64,000 bases of DNA from Agelas oroides. Lineage: Eukaryota; Porifera; Demospongiae; Agelasida; Agelasidae. Positions within the stretch are counted from its first letter, which is position 1; each line of letters begins with the position of its first letter. Shown here in pieces: positions 14,101 to 25,012 of this stretch. The stretch spans positions 9,806,444 through 9,870,443 of the forward strand of contig OX422190.1 in NCBI GenBank assembly GCA_949130485.1, in the 5' to 3' direction. The notes beneath the pieces are model-generated. The model was given only the letters and a program-made list of their open reading frames with translations, made no database searches and was not told the origin of the DNA. The position numbers and the translations under genes are program-made.

Positions 14101-15647
14101 GATGTATAATGTCTAATCTATCTGTGATATCATCATTCTTTTGTTCTGGCAGAGATTGTACGTGGTGATGTCATGATGCCTCAGATAAGATAGATTCAAA
14201 GTGTACAAAATTTTTTATGTATATCGCTGTACTTTTACTAAGGGTGGATGGAGTTCACCTTGGTAGAAGTATCAACACCATATGATGGACTATGCAGTGA
14301 AATAACCTGATATCTCAGTAAATTAGAACATGCATATAAACACACACAATTTCACAGAAGATCTCATTTCTCCCCCCCCCCCCCCCCCCCCCCCTCTCTC
14401 TGCTGTAGTTATCATCGCTGTATCTGTCACACAGAGCCGATAAGCCCAAATGTAGGTGCTCCATTCTGCATGCATGATCCTTGTTCTCGTTCCCAGACCC
14501 TGCGCCCAAGCGGAAAGGGTCTGTTGATCTTAAGCAAGTAGACCTTTCCCACTAACATCAAATAGACCTTTTGAAAAGGCCGATGCTTGCACTCTGGATC
14601 GGTGTCTAGGTAGCTTGGGATTTCCCCTGTAAGCGAAGCAGCAGTGATCTGAACATAGGCTACGTTCCCGTATATAACAATGGTGGATTTGCCCCAGCAA
14701 GCCTTCCGAGGCACCCAAGACGTGATGTCATGAATTCCATACGTATTTTCATGTTAGTGGCTATTCCTTGGGCTTCATGAGTCTTCTGGTCAGGCTAGTT
14801 TCCATTGTAGAATCTCCACTCTAGAGCTTGGCTACTTTAGCACACTGGTAAGTTACAGTGTCATACTGATAAAGTCATTAATGAAGCCCGAGTGAACGAG
14901 GCTTAACTACTTAGCTAGATGATACTGTTGTTGCAGAGCTTGACTACTTTAGCACACTGGTAAGTTACAGTGTCATACTGATAAAGTCATTAATGAAGCC
15001 TGAGTGAACGAGGCTTAACTACTTAGCTAGATGATACTGTTGTTGCAGAGCTTGACTACTTTAGCACACTGGCAACGAGCTTACAAGTTTCCAGACTCTT
15101 CTCGCTTGAGTGGGAGTGAGACTAAGGTCATTATTGTAGATCCATAACAGTTTGGTGCAGAAATCGAAGATTATTCCACTGCATACTTCAACAGAGCAAT
15201 GTATGCTTAACTTCTGTTAACTCACACACTTCTGTTAACAGTGGACTCACACACGTGGTTTATAGATTCATGAATATCTGATGTGTCTATGAACCTTGCC
15301 CTTCAGAAGTTCAGCAATACAGAGCTTTGAATGTGATGAAGTGATTGGAATATGCAGCAGAGTAGTCTTTGATTTCTACACAGGACTGTCATGTCATTGT
15401 CACGGATTAATGCATGTCCGTATGATTGTTGTAATGCAGATTCCAGTTTACTCTCCCTCCCTCTCCATATCTGTCTGCCTTCCCTTCTGTTCCTCTTTCT
15501 CTGCCTCTTTGAATCCCTCTCTTCTCTTCCCTTCTCTTTCTTTCTTATTCATCTTCACCTCTCACTTCTCTTCCGTTTCTTGTCCATCCTCTCCCTCCAG
15601 TCATTATTGTCGTGGTGGTGGTGACTAATAATACTAGTACTGGTTGA
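8139..15647 (+). CDS. VAMP/synaptobrevin-like R-SNARE, paralogue 1 (VAMP8-like)
   Basis: Vesicle R-SNARE that would drive membrane fusion. Exons: exon 1 ends at 8140 with 'AT' of the start codon; 11578-11635 (G + SYEATGESRISNLRGQVDD); 12622-12700 (VKGVMIQNIDKVTQRGDKLEDL..., zero-layer Arg in TQRGDK); 13021-13152 (second half of the SNARE motif, RKLWWQNIKLW, then a TM rich in I/L/V); then one of two possible last exons, 14409-14443 (...IIAVSVTQSR stop) or 15601-15647 (...VVVVVTNNTSTG stop), both phase-compatible. Predicted length 101 or 105 aa. Unlike the other paralogues, the SNARE C-half and TM are fused in one exon. The motif resembles VAMP8 (QVDDVKGVMIQN). The exon 1 assignment rests on the AT|GTGAGT donor, the same arrangement as in its neighbours. 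Confidence 0.85.
8207..8522. mobile_element. MITE-like inverted-repeat element flanked by TA
   Basis: The ends GAGCG...CACGTGA and TCACGTG...CGCTC are inverted and flanked by TA on both sides. Inside, a 20-bp perfect inverted repeat (8263-8282 against 8458-8477, CCGCCATTTTGGTGCACAAC) forms further arms. The size (~316 bp) and TA flanks fit a Tc1/mariner-type non-autonomous element in intron 1 of R-SNARE gene 1. Confidence 0.6.
8525..11390. other. Intron 1 of R-SNARE gene 1: no further gene recognised
   Basis: No convincing coding exon was found on either strand. The interval has small duplications (the GAGTAGGAATGGGTCCA motif near 9293-9340; a ~36-bp repeat at about 10459 and 10522), a C-rich tract near 9930 and hairpin MITE copies near 10768 and 10822. 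Confidence 0.5.
10822..10911. mobile_element. Hairpin MITE copy with 9-bp target duplication
   Basis: TAGCCTCGTTCCC...GGGAACAAGGCTA inverted ends, flanked on both sides by GTCTGCATA (10813-10821 and 10912-10920). Member of the dispersed 'TAGCCTCGTTCCCAGGC' family. Confidence 0.8.
11390..11572. repeat. Pyrimidine (CCCTC)n array before a splice acceptor
   Basis: About 180 bp of C/T, mainly a CCCTC pentanucleotide array, ends directly at the CCACAG acceptor of R-SNARE gene 1 exon 2. It acts as an unusually long polypyrimidine tract. The open frames through it on both strands are artefacts. Confidence 0.85.
13219..13535. mobile_element. Longer (317-bp) member of the hairpin MITE family
   Basis: Starts TAGCCTCGTCCCCAGGCC and ends GGTCTGGGGACGAGACCA; flanked by perfect 9-bp duplications GTAGAAAAC (13210-13218 and 13536-13544). 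It lies in the intron after the TM exon of R-SNARE gene 1. Confidence 0.8.
14823..15070. repeat. 112-bp tandem repeat, 2.2 copies
   Basis: Copies start at 14823, 14935 and 15047. Each begins AGAGCTTG(G/A)CTACTTTAGCAC and ends with GTTGTTGCAG, an acceptor-like sequence. It lies between the two alternative last exons of R-SNARE gene 1. Confidence 0.8.
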
Positions 15648-15997
15648 GCCCTGAACTAAACATTACTGTATTGCAGAAGTTTGAAACAATATTTGATGTA
15701 ACAATATCGTATAACTGAACTTATATTGTAAATTACCTTTGGATAATACCTTTTTTTTTATTTTTGGCACCCAATAATGTAATGTATACCCTATGTATTG
15801 GCTGTGAATAATGTTTATTAGTTAAGGTGCCACAACTATTGGCTGGGAATGATTATGTACTTACCATAAATTTCATGCCAAAAAAATTGTTAATGCAAAC
15901 CTACTACTTGCTACTCAAAATCACAAATCTTCTATGCATCTGATTGGTTATTCAGTAGTTCCACTTTTAGTGGCTTCTCAGTTGGCTTCTGCATAAA

Positions 15998-16168
15998 TGA
16001 AGAGAAGGTTGCCGACGTTTCGACTGAATGCTCCAGTCGTCATCAGGGCGAGTGTTAACCCTAACCCTAAACCCTAACACTTTCGCCCTGATGATGACTG
16101 GAGCATTCAGTCGAAACATCGGCAAGTTATTTTCCGAGCTCAAGTTGGTAACAGATAACCTTCTCTTC
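15998..16168. repeat. Foldback with telomere-like repeats in the loop
   Basis: About 48-bp arms (about 16010-16057 and 16077-16125) are near-perfect inverted repeats. The loop is CCCTAA-type telomeric sequence (about 16055-16080). Short outer arms (AAGAGAAGGTT / AACCTTCTCTT) extend it. Both arms carry a hammerhead-like core (CTGATGA ... GACTG/CAGTC ... GAAAC) with one extra base before stem II. Confidence 0.75.
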
Positions 16169-17044
16169 AGTTCCACTTTTAGTTTCATCAGTGCATACAT
16201 TATTTTAGTCTTGAAAATTAGGGCCACTTCTGTAAAAGTGGACCTGGCTTGTGAAGCTAATGGATATTACAGGTATGGTCAAAAGTTCAAAGTACACATG
16301 TACCTATACTTGAAGTGAGGTGAAATCCTAGACTACTGTCCTGTAGCTGGAAAGTTACCATGCAGAATGGAGATTAACTGTCGAGATGCCTACACAACAA
16401 CCAACCAGTTGTCTTGACTGTAGTCTTTCACGAGCCTTCCACCTAGCCTTAAATTGTTCCCAGTCTACTCCCAACACTTGCATAACGTACAAAGTGGGGG
16501 AGGACTCGCAGGCTACCTTTTGCAGTACCTATGATGGAGGACTCAAAACTAGAACATCAAACTTCATTCTTAGCTAGGGCAAGAATACACAAGAACCCCT
16601 TTAAGAGGACCTTTGGTCATACGTACACTGCTATTGTACCATGCATATGACTTGCAGATACGGGTTCATCTTGTAAAAACTACTTTCTGCATTACTCATG
16701 CTATTTTAAGATCCCAGCAACTTATGCTATTAGGCTTCAATTATTTCCTGCAGTATTTGTGTTGTTTATTACAGAAACACCCTGTGCTATTAATACTATG
16801 TCTTCGCTATTGCGCTATTTTTTAGCATCCCCTTATCATAAACAATGTCGTTGTCAGTATACAAATTTGTTTTTAAGATATATAGGTATTACCAAAAAAG
16901 GAAATGACCATGCACAGGTAGTTACTAAATGGTAACTGTATATAGTCTTGCACATCAGCTGATAATGCTTCCAGTATTACACACAGTGGTGTGGCTTGCA
17001 AGACTTTATAGCTGGCACTAGGTGCAGGGTAGACTTCAACCAGA

Positions 17045-18619
17045 ATGTAAGTTCAGTATGTTAGTAACTTCATATTAGCATGTAAGTTAGAATGACTGTA
17101 ACTTTATATGTAGTTATAGCTTTATGTAAGTTCAGTGGTTTTTATTAGACTGTCACTTCAATGCATGTTAATATGTAGCATAATTCATTTTGATGAATCC
17201 AGGTCACAAATCGCAGCTGTAAATCAACAAGTAGATGAGGTAAGGTACTAGTATTGTGTATAGCTAGCATACATGCATGAGCATGCAATTGCTAGAACAC
17301 CATGTATCATGCATAATATTTTAGTACTGGCTATGCAGGCCAGTGCAAAGAGTTGATTATGTGTGGAGAGTGCATAGGGGAGGGGGAGGGACTTATAGCA
17401 GAGTGGTGCATGATTGTCACTGTTAGCAATTGTGTGGCTTGTCACAGATGAAGAATGTAGCTATCGATGTCTTGAAGAAAGTGGACAAGAGGCTGGATAA
17501 CGTTAACGAGTTGGACGATAAAGCAGGTAAGCACATAACCTGTGTAGTGGTAGAACTTAGTCAGGATTCTTGGCTATATCTAATGGGAAACCTTGCTAAC
17601 AAGGACATAGTCTTGTGTCAGTCTTGTGTCAGTCTAGTGTCAGTGTCTAGTGTACAATAATAGTGTCTCACTAACAGCAGTTGGCCCAAAGGGTATACCG
17701 ATCTTCAATGAGCTGCAGGTCTCAATCATTGCACAATCATAATGCATGCATGCAGTCATATGACTATAGTTGTGGACTACATTATGCCTTATAAGGACAA
17801 ACAATCATGCAGTAGAGTTAAACCACATTGTGTGTGTGCTAGCATATGCACTGTATGAACAATGGAAGTTGAAATAAACAATGCAGCTCCACTATAGGTG
17901 CTGTACCTGGTAGTTTGCAGATCATATAAATTGCTTACTACTCTATGTGTAGTTACAAACTAACTGTGCCCCCCCCCCCTCAGTCAAAAAGTCTTTCCTA
18001 CACCTATGTATGCAACGTGCACCACTATCTGAGTAACAGCTGCATGCATACGGTCACCCCAGCGCAGCTGATGAGGCCTGGTATTGGCCGAAACGTGTCC
18101 TGCGCAGTGGGTGACTTTGTATAACATCTAGGCCTATTTTCGTAAGGGAGATGTGGTTCGTTGATTGTTCATGCATTGAAAGTATAGCTATGACAAGTCT
18201 TTTTGGACCTGGTACAATGCTGCATCTATCCCACAAAAATTACTGATTACAGATTGTGCACACCTGCAGTGTATGTATGTATGCCTGCAAACAGCTTGCT
18301 CATGCCATAGGCTATAATCTTATATAAAGACAATGATCTTGTGTGACTGATTGCTCATTGCAGTGCTTTTGAGAAAAGATGCCGAAGAATTCCATAAAGT
18401 TGCCAAGGATTTGAAGAACCAATACAGGTGCTCTTACTATAAGGTGAGAAGAAGATATGTTTCGTTTGTGTAATGGATACTACTACCTCCATTGGTTTTC
18501 AAAATGCACGAAGATTATTTGTCATTATGTTCCTGTGTCAGTATTGCAATTAAGGTGTACTATGAATCATTAGTTATGCAGATATAAAATATGTTTCACT
18601 TTTACATGTTACACACACA

Positions 18620-18718
<99 letters not shown>

Positions 18719-18731
18719 ACACACACACACA

Positions 18732-18787
<56 letters not shown>

Positions 18788-21700
18788 ATACGTACACACA
18801 CACATACACACAATACGTACACACACACATACACACAATACCCCCCCCCCCCCCAACACACACACACACAGTGGATTATCCTGCTCATAATTGTTCTTGT
18901 TGCCATTGTAATCATTGTGCTGGCAAGTAAGTTGAACTCCCTGATTCAGTGAGAACAGCATGATCTAGCCTCATACCCAGGCTCTTGGTAGGCGGGCCCA
19001 CTGAGAGCCTGGGCACGAGAACAGCATGATCTAGCCTCATACCCAGGCTCTTGGTAGGCGGGCCCACTGAGAGCCTGGGCACGAGAACAGCATGATCTAG
19101 CCTCATACCCAGGCTCTTGGTAGGCGGGCCCACTGAGAGCCTGGGCACGAGAACAGCATGATCTAGCCTCATACCCAGGCTCTTGGTAGGCGGGCCCACT
19201 GAGAGTCTGGGTACGAGAACAGCATGATCTAGCCTCATACCCAGGCTCTTGGTAGGCGGGCCCACTGAGAGCCTGGGCACGAGAACAGCATGATCTAGCC
19301 TCATACCCAGGCTCTTGGTAGGCGGGCCCACTGAGAGCCTGGGTACGAGAACAGTATGATCTAGCCTCATACCCAGGCTCTTGGTAGGCGGGCCCACTGA
19401 GAGCCTGGGTACGAGAACAGCATGATCTAGCCTCATACCCAGGCTCTTGGTAGGCGGGCCCACTGAGAGCCTGGGCACGAGAACAGCATGATCTAGCCTC
19501 ATACCCAGGCTCTTGGTAGGCGGGCCCACTGAGAGTCTGGGTACGAGAACAGCATGATCTAGCCTCATACCCAGGCTCTTGGTAGGCGGGCCCACTGAGA
19601 GCCTGGGCACGAGAACAGCATGATCTAGCCTCATACCCAGGCTCTTGGTAGGCGGGCCCACTGAGAGCCTGGGCACGAGAACAGCATGATCTAGCCTCAT
19701 ACCCAGGCTCTTGGTAGGCGGGCCCACTGAGAGCCTGGGTACGAGAACAGCATGATCTAGCCTCATACCCAGGCTCTTGGTAGGCGGGCCCACTGAGAGT
19801 CTGGGCACGAGAACAGCATGATCTAGCCTCATACCCAGGCTCTTGGTAGGCGGGCCCACTGAGAGCCTGGGCACGAGAACAGCATGATCTAGCCTCATAC
19901 CCAGGCTCTTGGTAGGCGGGCCCACTGAGAGCCTGGGCACGAGAACAGCATGATCTAGCCTCATACCCAGGCTCTTGGTAGGCGGGCCCACTGAGAGCCT
20001 GGGCACGAGAACAGCATGATCTAGCCTCATACCCAGGCTCTTGGTAGGCGGGCCCACTGAGAGCCTGGGCACGAGAACAGCATGATCTAGCCTCATACCC
20101 AGGCTCTTGGTAGGCGGGCCCACTGAGAGTCTGGGCACGAGAACAGCATGATCTAGCCTCATACCCAGGCTCTTGGTAGGCGGGCCCACTGAGAGCCTGG
20201 GCACGAGAACAGCATGATCTAGCCTCATACCCAGGCTCTTGGTAGGCGGGCCCACTGAGAGCCTGGGCACGAGAACAGCATGATCTAGCCTCATACCCAG
20301 GCTCTTGGTAGGCGGGCCCACTGAGAGCCTGGGCACGAGAACAGCATGATCTAGCCTCATACCCAGGCTCTTGGTAGGCGGGCCCACTGAGAGCCTGGGC
20401 ACGAGAACAGCATGATCTAGCCTCATACCCAGGCTCTTGGTAGGCGGGCCCACTGAGAGCCTGGGCACGAGAACAGCATGATCTAGCCTCATACCCAGGC
20501 TCTTGGTAGGCGGGCCCACTGAGAGTCTGGGCACGAGAACAGCATGATCTAGCCTCATACCCAGGCTCTTGGTAGGCGGGCCCACTGAGAGCCTGGGCAC
20601 GAGAACAGCATGATCTAGCCTCATACCCAGGCTCTTGGTAGGCGGGCCCACTGAGAGCCTGGGCACGAGAACAGCATGATCTAGCCTCATACCCAGGCTC
20701 TTGGTAGGCGGGCCCACTGAGAGCCTGGGCACGAGAACAGCATGATCTAGCCTCATACCCAGGCTCTTGGTAGGCGGGCCCACTGAGAGCCTGGGCACGA
20801 GAACAGCATGATCTAGCCTCATACCCAGGCTCTTGGTAGGCGGGCCCACTGAGAGCCTGGGCACGAGAACAGCATGATCTAGCCTCATACCCAGGCTCTT
20901 GGTAGGCGGGCCCACTGAGAGTCTGGGCACGAGAACAGCATGATCTAGCCTCATACCCAGGCTCTTGGTAGGCGGGCCCACTGAGAGCCTGGGCACGAGA
21001 ACAGCATGATCAAGCCTCATACCCAGGCTCTTGGTAGGCGGGCCCACTGAGAGCCTGGGTACGAGAACAGCATGATCTAGCCTCATACCCAGGCTCTTGG
21101 TAGGCGGGCCCACTGAGAGCCTGGGCACGAGAACAGCATGATCTAGCCTCATACCCAGGCTCTTGGTAGGCGGGCCCACTGAGAGCCTGGGTACGAGAAC
21201 AGCATGATCTAGCCTCATACCCATGATCAAACTCAAGGACAACATGACTAAAAATCAATTCTCTTCTGCATAGCTAGCCCAGTCATATGACAAAAATGTG
21301 TGCCAAACTGATGTCTCCAGTATTCACATATGCTAAGATATGTTCGCATAATGTATGAAAATGAAAACATTCCAAAAAGGTTAGGAGGAGGTGGGAGCCT
21401 GAAATGGAGGCTATTTCTGTATATACTCTAGCAAGGTAGTAAGACAATTCCTCATTTGTTGCCAGGTGTATAAAATAATCCACAAGCAGGACTGTATTGA
21501 CTTCAGTGATTATTTACACTTTACCAGAGCCTCTTGTACTAGATCTCATAACCTCACTCTGTTTTGTAGACAGTCACGAATAAATGCTTTTAGGTACTCC
21601 TTTTTTGTAAATTGTCCCTTTCTGTGGAATGAGCTTCCACATGTTGTTGCTAATGCTTCCTCCTTTCAATCCTTTAAGTTTAAGTTGAGAAACTTCCTGT

Positions 21701-22013
21701 ATTAGTGTATCATAATTTTTCCCTTCTCTTCTTGTTTTGCTAGATTTTACTTGTTGGTTCTCTGTTGTGACTGTTCACGTAGCCGTTATATGTAGGGGAA
21801 ATACGTATATAGGATTACCTTTTGTATGACCCCTTCCTACGGGATAAAATTATTTCAGATTCAGATTCAGACAACTTCAGTTCAGCGACAGTTGTATAGC
21901 TATATGTCTTTGATGATGTTGTTCATTACTAATCTTGTGGCCCACACTCTTCCACAGTTGTACTTCCAGTGAAGCTGTGCAAGATGAAGAAGTTGCACTG
22001 TGCGGGCTCCTGA
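17045..22013 (+). CDS. VAMP/synaptobrevin-like R-SNARE, paralogue 2
   Basis: Exons: exon 1 ends 'AT' before GTAAGT, best candidate 17046 (17081 and 17125 are alternatives); 17203-17239 (SQIAAVNQQVDE); 17448-17526 (MKNVAIDVLKKVDKRLDNVNELDDKA, zero-layer Arg in DKRLDN); 18364-18443 (VLLRKDAEEFHKV...CSYYK); 18872-18926 (TM: WIILLIIVLVAIVIIVLA); 21958-22013 (IVLPVKLCKMKKLHCAGS, stop). About 102 aa, tail-anchored, with a basic Lys/Cys-containing lumenal end. The 3-kb last intron carries the 34-copy 66-bp satellite, and the intron before exon 4 carries a hammerhead ribozyme in the sense orientation. The TM exon is 55 nt (3n+1), so skipping it would change the frame. Confidence 0.83.
18053..18115 (+). 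ncRNA. Type I hammerhead ribozyme
   Basis: The catalytic core is complete: CTGATGA (18068-18074), stem II GGCC/GGCC (18075-18078 with 18086-18089, loop TGGTATT), GAAAC (18090-18094), a minimal stem III and a GTC cleavage triplet ending at 18099. Stem I closes with GCGCAG (18062-18067) pairing CTGCGC (18100-18105), then an internal loop, then GTCACCC pairing GGGTGAC (18109-18115). Very short stem III is known from hammerheads of Penelope-like elements and retrozymes. Downstream sequence (CATCTAGGCCTATTTT...AGATGTGGTTC) recurs near 35110-35150, so it belongs to a dispersed element. Confidence 0.8.
18611..18868. repeat. (CA)n microsatellite and C-run at a splice acceptor
   Basis: About 220 bp of (AC)n with TACACA interruptions and a 14-base C run, ending at the CACACAG acceptor of the TM exon of R-SNARE gene 2. 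Similar CA tracts sit at acceptors of other paralogues (genes 3, 4, 5 and 7). Confidence 0.9.
18951..21226. repeat. 66-bp satellite, about 34 tandem copies, derived from a hairpin MITE
   Basis: The unit is 66 bp. It starts TAGCCTCATACCCAGGCTCT, passes through GGTAGGCGGGCCCACTG and returns as AGAGCCTGGGCACGAG, followed by AACAGCATGATC. The inverted halves are those of the dispersed hairpin MITE. Copies differ almost only at a few C/T positions (GCCTGGG/GTCTGGG, GGCACG/GGTACG). Because 66 is a multiple of 3, a long minus-strand frame with a 22-residue repeat results; it is not a gene. The array lies in the last intron of R-SNARE gene 2. Confidence 0.95.
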
Positions 22014-22285
22014 TGATTCATCTCTGGCAGACCCACACTGCAGTCAGCTTGTCTATACATGCATATTGAATGTTGTATTCTCTCTCCTGAAATGTTGGTG
22101 CAGAAATAGTATTTTTACGCAGAAATTAATAAGGTTAGTCTCGTGACCAGACCCTCCCCTTTCCGCTTTTCGGGGGTGGGGTCTGTGGAAACCGGATCCG
22201 GATCGGACCCTACAATTGTGCAATTAATGTCACGTGACTATGTGAGATCCGCCTCCATGATGGTAAGCAAGGATTCTAACTCACG

Positions 22286-22773
22286 ATGTAAGTTCCCTTG
22301 CATGCTGCAGTAGTTCACGATGTCGCAGTTACTAGTGACTGTATGTGCAGTACTAGTGCGTGAGCTCTAACTATAATGGAGGTGCTGAACCTGGCAAAAT
22401 TATGGACAGTTGCCCTGTCCACCGCATACGTAAGGTGCTCAACACTTATACCCCTGTGCGCGCACGCACATACACCCTACCGATTTGCTGACATCCGTGT
22501 CGGTTTTGCGGCTACGTGTATAGACTCTGTGGCTTCAAATTATTAACCTTTGAGCTTTGGCTCACGCATACATACACACATCAACGAACAACAGTGTTGG
22601 TTTGTGGCTATGTTCAGTACATGTATGCTATCGTGCTTCCAATCATGCAACCTTTGTAAAGTACAGAACTTAGTTCCTTATTCGGTAATAGTTCGCTTCT
22701 TGTTTTGTCTGTACTCAGGGGTTCCTGGTAGATCAGCAAATTATGCTGAAGGAGCTACCTGTGAAAATAGAGT

Positions 22774-22807
<34 letters not shown>

Positions 22808-22820
22808 ACCTTTCACCCCC

Positions 22821-22851
<31 letters not shown>

Positions 22852-23809
22852 ACAGGGCACACAGGGCAAGAACCGACGGTCTAAAGCAACAAGTGGGGGA
22901 GGTCAGTACAAAACATAGTTCCTTGCAATGATCATGAAATAATACATACTTCACAGCCGAAACATTTGATCACTAGCTAAAGTGATTGTTAGGGAATATT
23001 ATTAACATTCCACAGGCTAATGTGCACCTCCTTGCCTTGCGTATATCCTCCATTCCAAGTTAGTATAGCATCACCCGTATGACTGTGTAACTGTGACATA
23101 TTATGCAATAGGTGAAGGTGATAGTTGTTGACAACCTAGAAAAGATTGAGATGAGAGGAGACAAGATCGAAGAGATGGATGAAAGAGCAGGTGAGAACTA
23201 GATAATTAGCAAGATACCATCAGAGTTTATCATACGTGGCAATGGTGGTAGTACTGTGTTGCACTACACATACACACTGCCTTATAGTGCTTAGGTAGAC
23301 GCTTACAGTTTTACCCAGGAACCTGCCAATTGTAACTAAGAGGTACAGCTACAAGTATGTGCTTCTGTTCCTTTAATTCAGCTCTTCTGGGATCAGCAGC
23401 CAAGGATTTCAAGAAGGTGACTGTCAAAACAAGAAAAAAAGAGCAGCGTATCTACAAAAAGGTGTGAGACAGCAAGCCAAAATTAACTTTTATGGATCCC
23501 TGTGGATTTTTCTTTCTCTCTCTCCAAACAACTTTTATATAATAAAATATGATGTAACCCTAAACCCTCACGCTACACTATGACTTGTGTTTGTCGTTGA
23601 CTGTTTGTTAGGAAGCAAATGGTCTGGGTGTACCAATTTTAATATATACTTGGCTGGCAATACTGAGCCTCTATCCCAGGCTCTCACATAAGCTTACACT
23701 TGTTAGCTACTAGTGAAATTTGTCAGTTGGTACTTCAACTGCTAGTGCATGTCTCCCACCTTATACTGTGCAGCTGAGACGATGGTGCTGTTGTGCAAGA
23801 AACTCGTGA
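22286..23809 (+). CDS. R-SNARE paralogue 3 without TM; Cys-rich tail
   Basis: Exons: exon 1 ends 22287 (AT|GTAAGT); 22865-22901 (ARTDGLKQQVGE); 23112-23190 (VKVIVVDNLEKIEMRGDKIEEM..., zero-layer Arg present in EMRGDK); 23382-23461 (ALLGSAAKDFKKVTVKTRK...IYKK); 23774-23809 in phase 0 (LRRWCCCARNS, stop). About 77 aa. No usable TM exon exists in the 312 bp between the last two exons. A possible relic (23612-23660: acceptor TTGTTAG, end CTGGCAA) has lost its GT donor. The Trp-Cys-Cys-Cys tail could be palmitoylated and act as a lipid anchor; alternatively it is a by-product of TM-exon loss. An upstream donor at 22263 (ATGATG|GTAAGC) is an alternative end for exon 1. Confidence 0.72.
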
Positions 23810-25012
23810 CAGATCAAGACGTCTGTTCGGTTGTTATCATGCTAAGTCTCCATTTAATTGTCCACATACTCGTTGTGTGTATATATTATGCTCAGTGTCA
23901 AGTTAATTGCCCACATGATTTGTATTGTACTTGTACTGTAGCACTGCAGGGGAAGCCAGATAAGTCCCAGGCCTTCCCACTTCCACAAAACAGGAAGTGA
24001 CATAACCTGGAGGGGGGAAGGCCTGGGAGCAAGGCTAGCATGTAAGTGCTTTACTGGGAAGGGAAGCTGAGTTGTCATGCATATACAACTTGGACTCCCA
24101 TGGCTCTCTATATTGCAGCATAGATAATAGAAGCATAGTATGCTCTATTATTTATGATTGCAGACTACACGCCTTGTTCACAGGTCTTTGCCACCTCCAA
24201 AATTTGATTGCTTATAAATTCAAACACGAAAAGCCTGTGAATGGACTAGCAGGCTAACAGTTAACAACTTTGATCAAATTTTAATGATATTCATAGCATG
24301 ACGTGCAATTAAGGTGGGTGTGGCTGCCAATCATTGGGCAATATGCATACTAGTTACTACTATACCTGCAGAAATCAACTTTAATAACCCATTCCATTGC
24401 TATAACCCTCAATTTAAATAGAACTTGAGTCATGTGACATGTTTATCCCATGCATAACCTGAATCAAGATTGTGTAGAATTTCTAAATAAGGCGAAGAGA
24501 TCCCTTGCCACAGACACTTAATATGTTCAGAAGATGTACGTCAGAAAGAAATCTAACACATGTGCACACTGAAGGTCATGCTAGACCTTCTATTGGAGGT
24601 GGAAAAGACTTGGGAACAAGACTAGTCACCCCAGCTACCCTCCTGAACATACTGTTACAAGAAAGACCTGAAAAATAAATTAACACCAGCTGTTGCATGA
24701 ATGCTTCCTTCTGTGGCTGATAGGTTCGCCATGACAACTGCAATTGCAGCAGATAACCCACGTACCAGCTGTGCACCTGCACAATTCACCTCCTGAGGTG
24801 GGTTACGTAACCTACTTGAACCCGCGTTGGTTCAAAGTACACTTCCACACATCAAAGAGAACCTAAGAACCTTTAATTGAATAAAGCGTGCGAAGCGCGT
24901 ACATGCGGATTCTGAGCCAGGTAAATAAGGCACAGCTGGTGCAGACAAGGCTATTTGCAGATCGAGGAACGAGATGCGAGAAGTTTTGATCCCGGCCCAA
25001 GCAAGATTGAAG
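23810..25012. other. Spacer between R-SNARE genes 3 and 4
   Basis: No gene recognised. The frame that continues past the gene 3 stop in another phase (hydrophobic VVIMLSLHLIVHILVVCIYY, about 23824-23883) would be reached only with a phase-1 splice, for which no donor exon was found. The rest is MITE fragments (about 23969-24035, AGGCCTTCCCACTTCC with inverted partner) and AT-rich sequence. Confidence 0.45.

Noticed and set aside
18912..21245. 777-codon minus-strand open frame with a 22-residue repeat
   Set aside because: It is the 66-bp satellite read in frame; 66 is divisible by three and the unit has no stop on this strand. The array is intronic and MITE-derived, so this is not a protein gene.
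23824..24000. Hydrophobic C-terminus for R-SNARE gene 3 (VVIMLSLHLIVHILVV)
   Set aside because: It needs a phase-1 splice, but the preceding coding exon ends in phase 0 and no intervening exon with a GT donor is present. The phase-0 reading stops after eleven residues.
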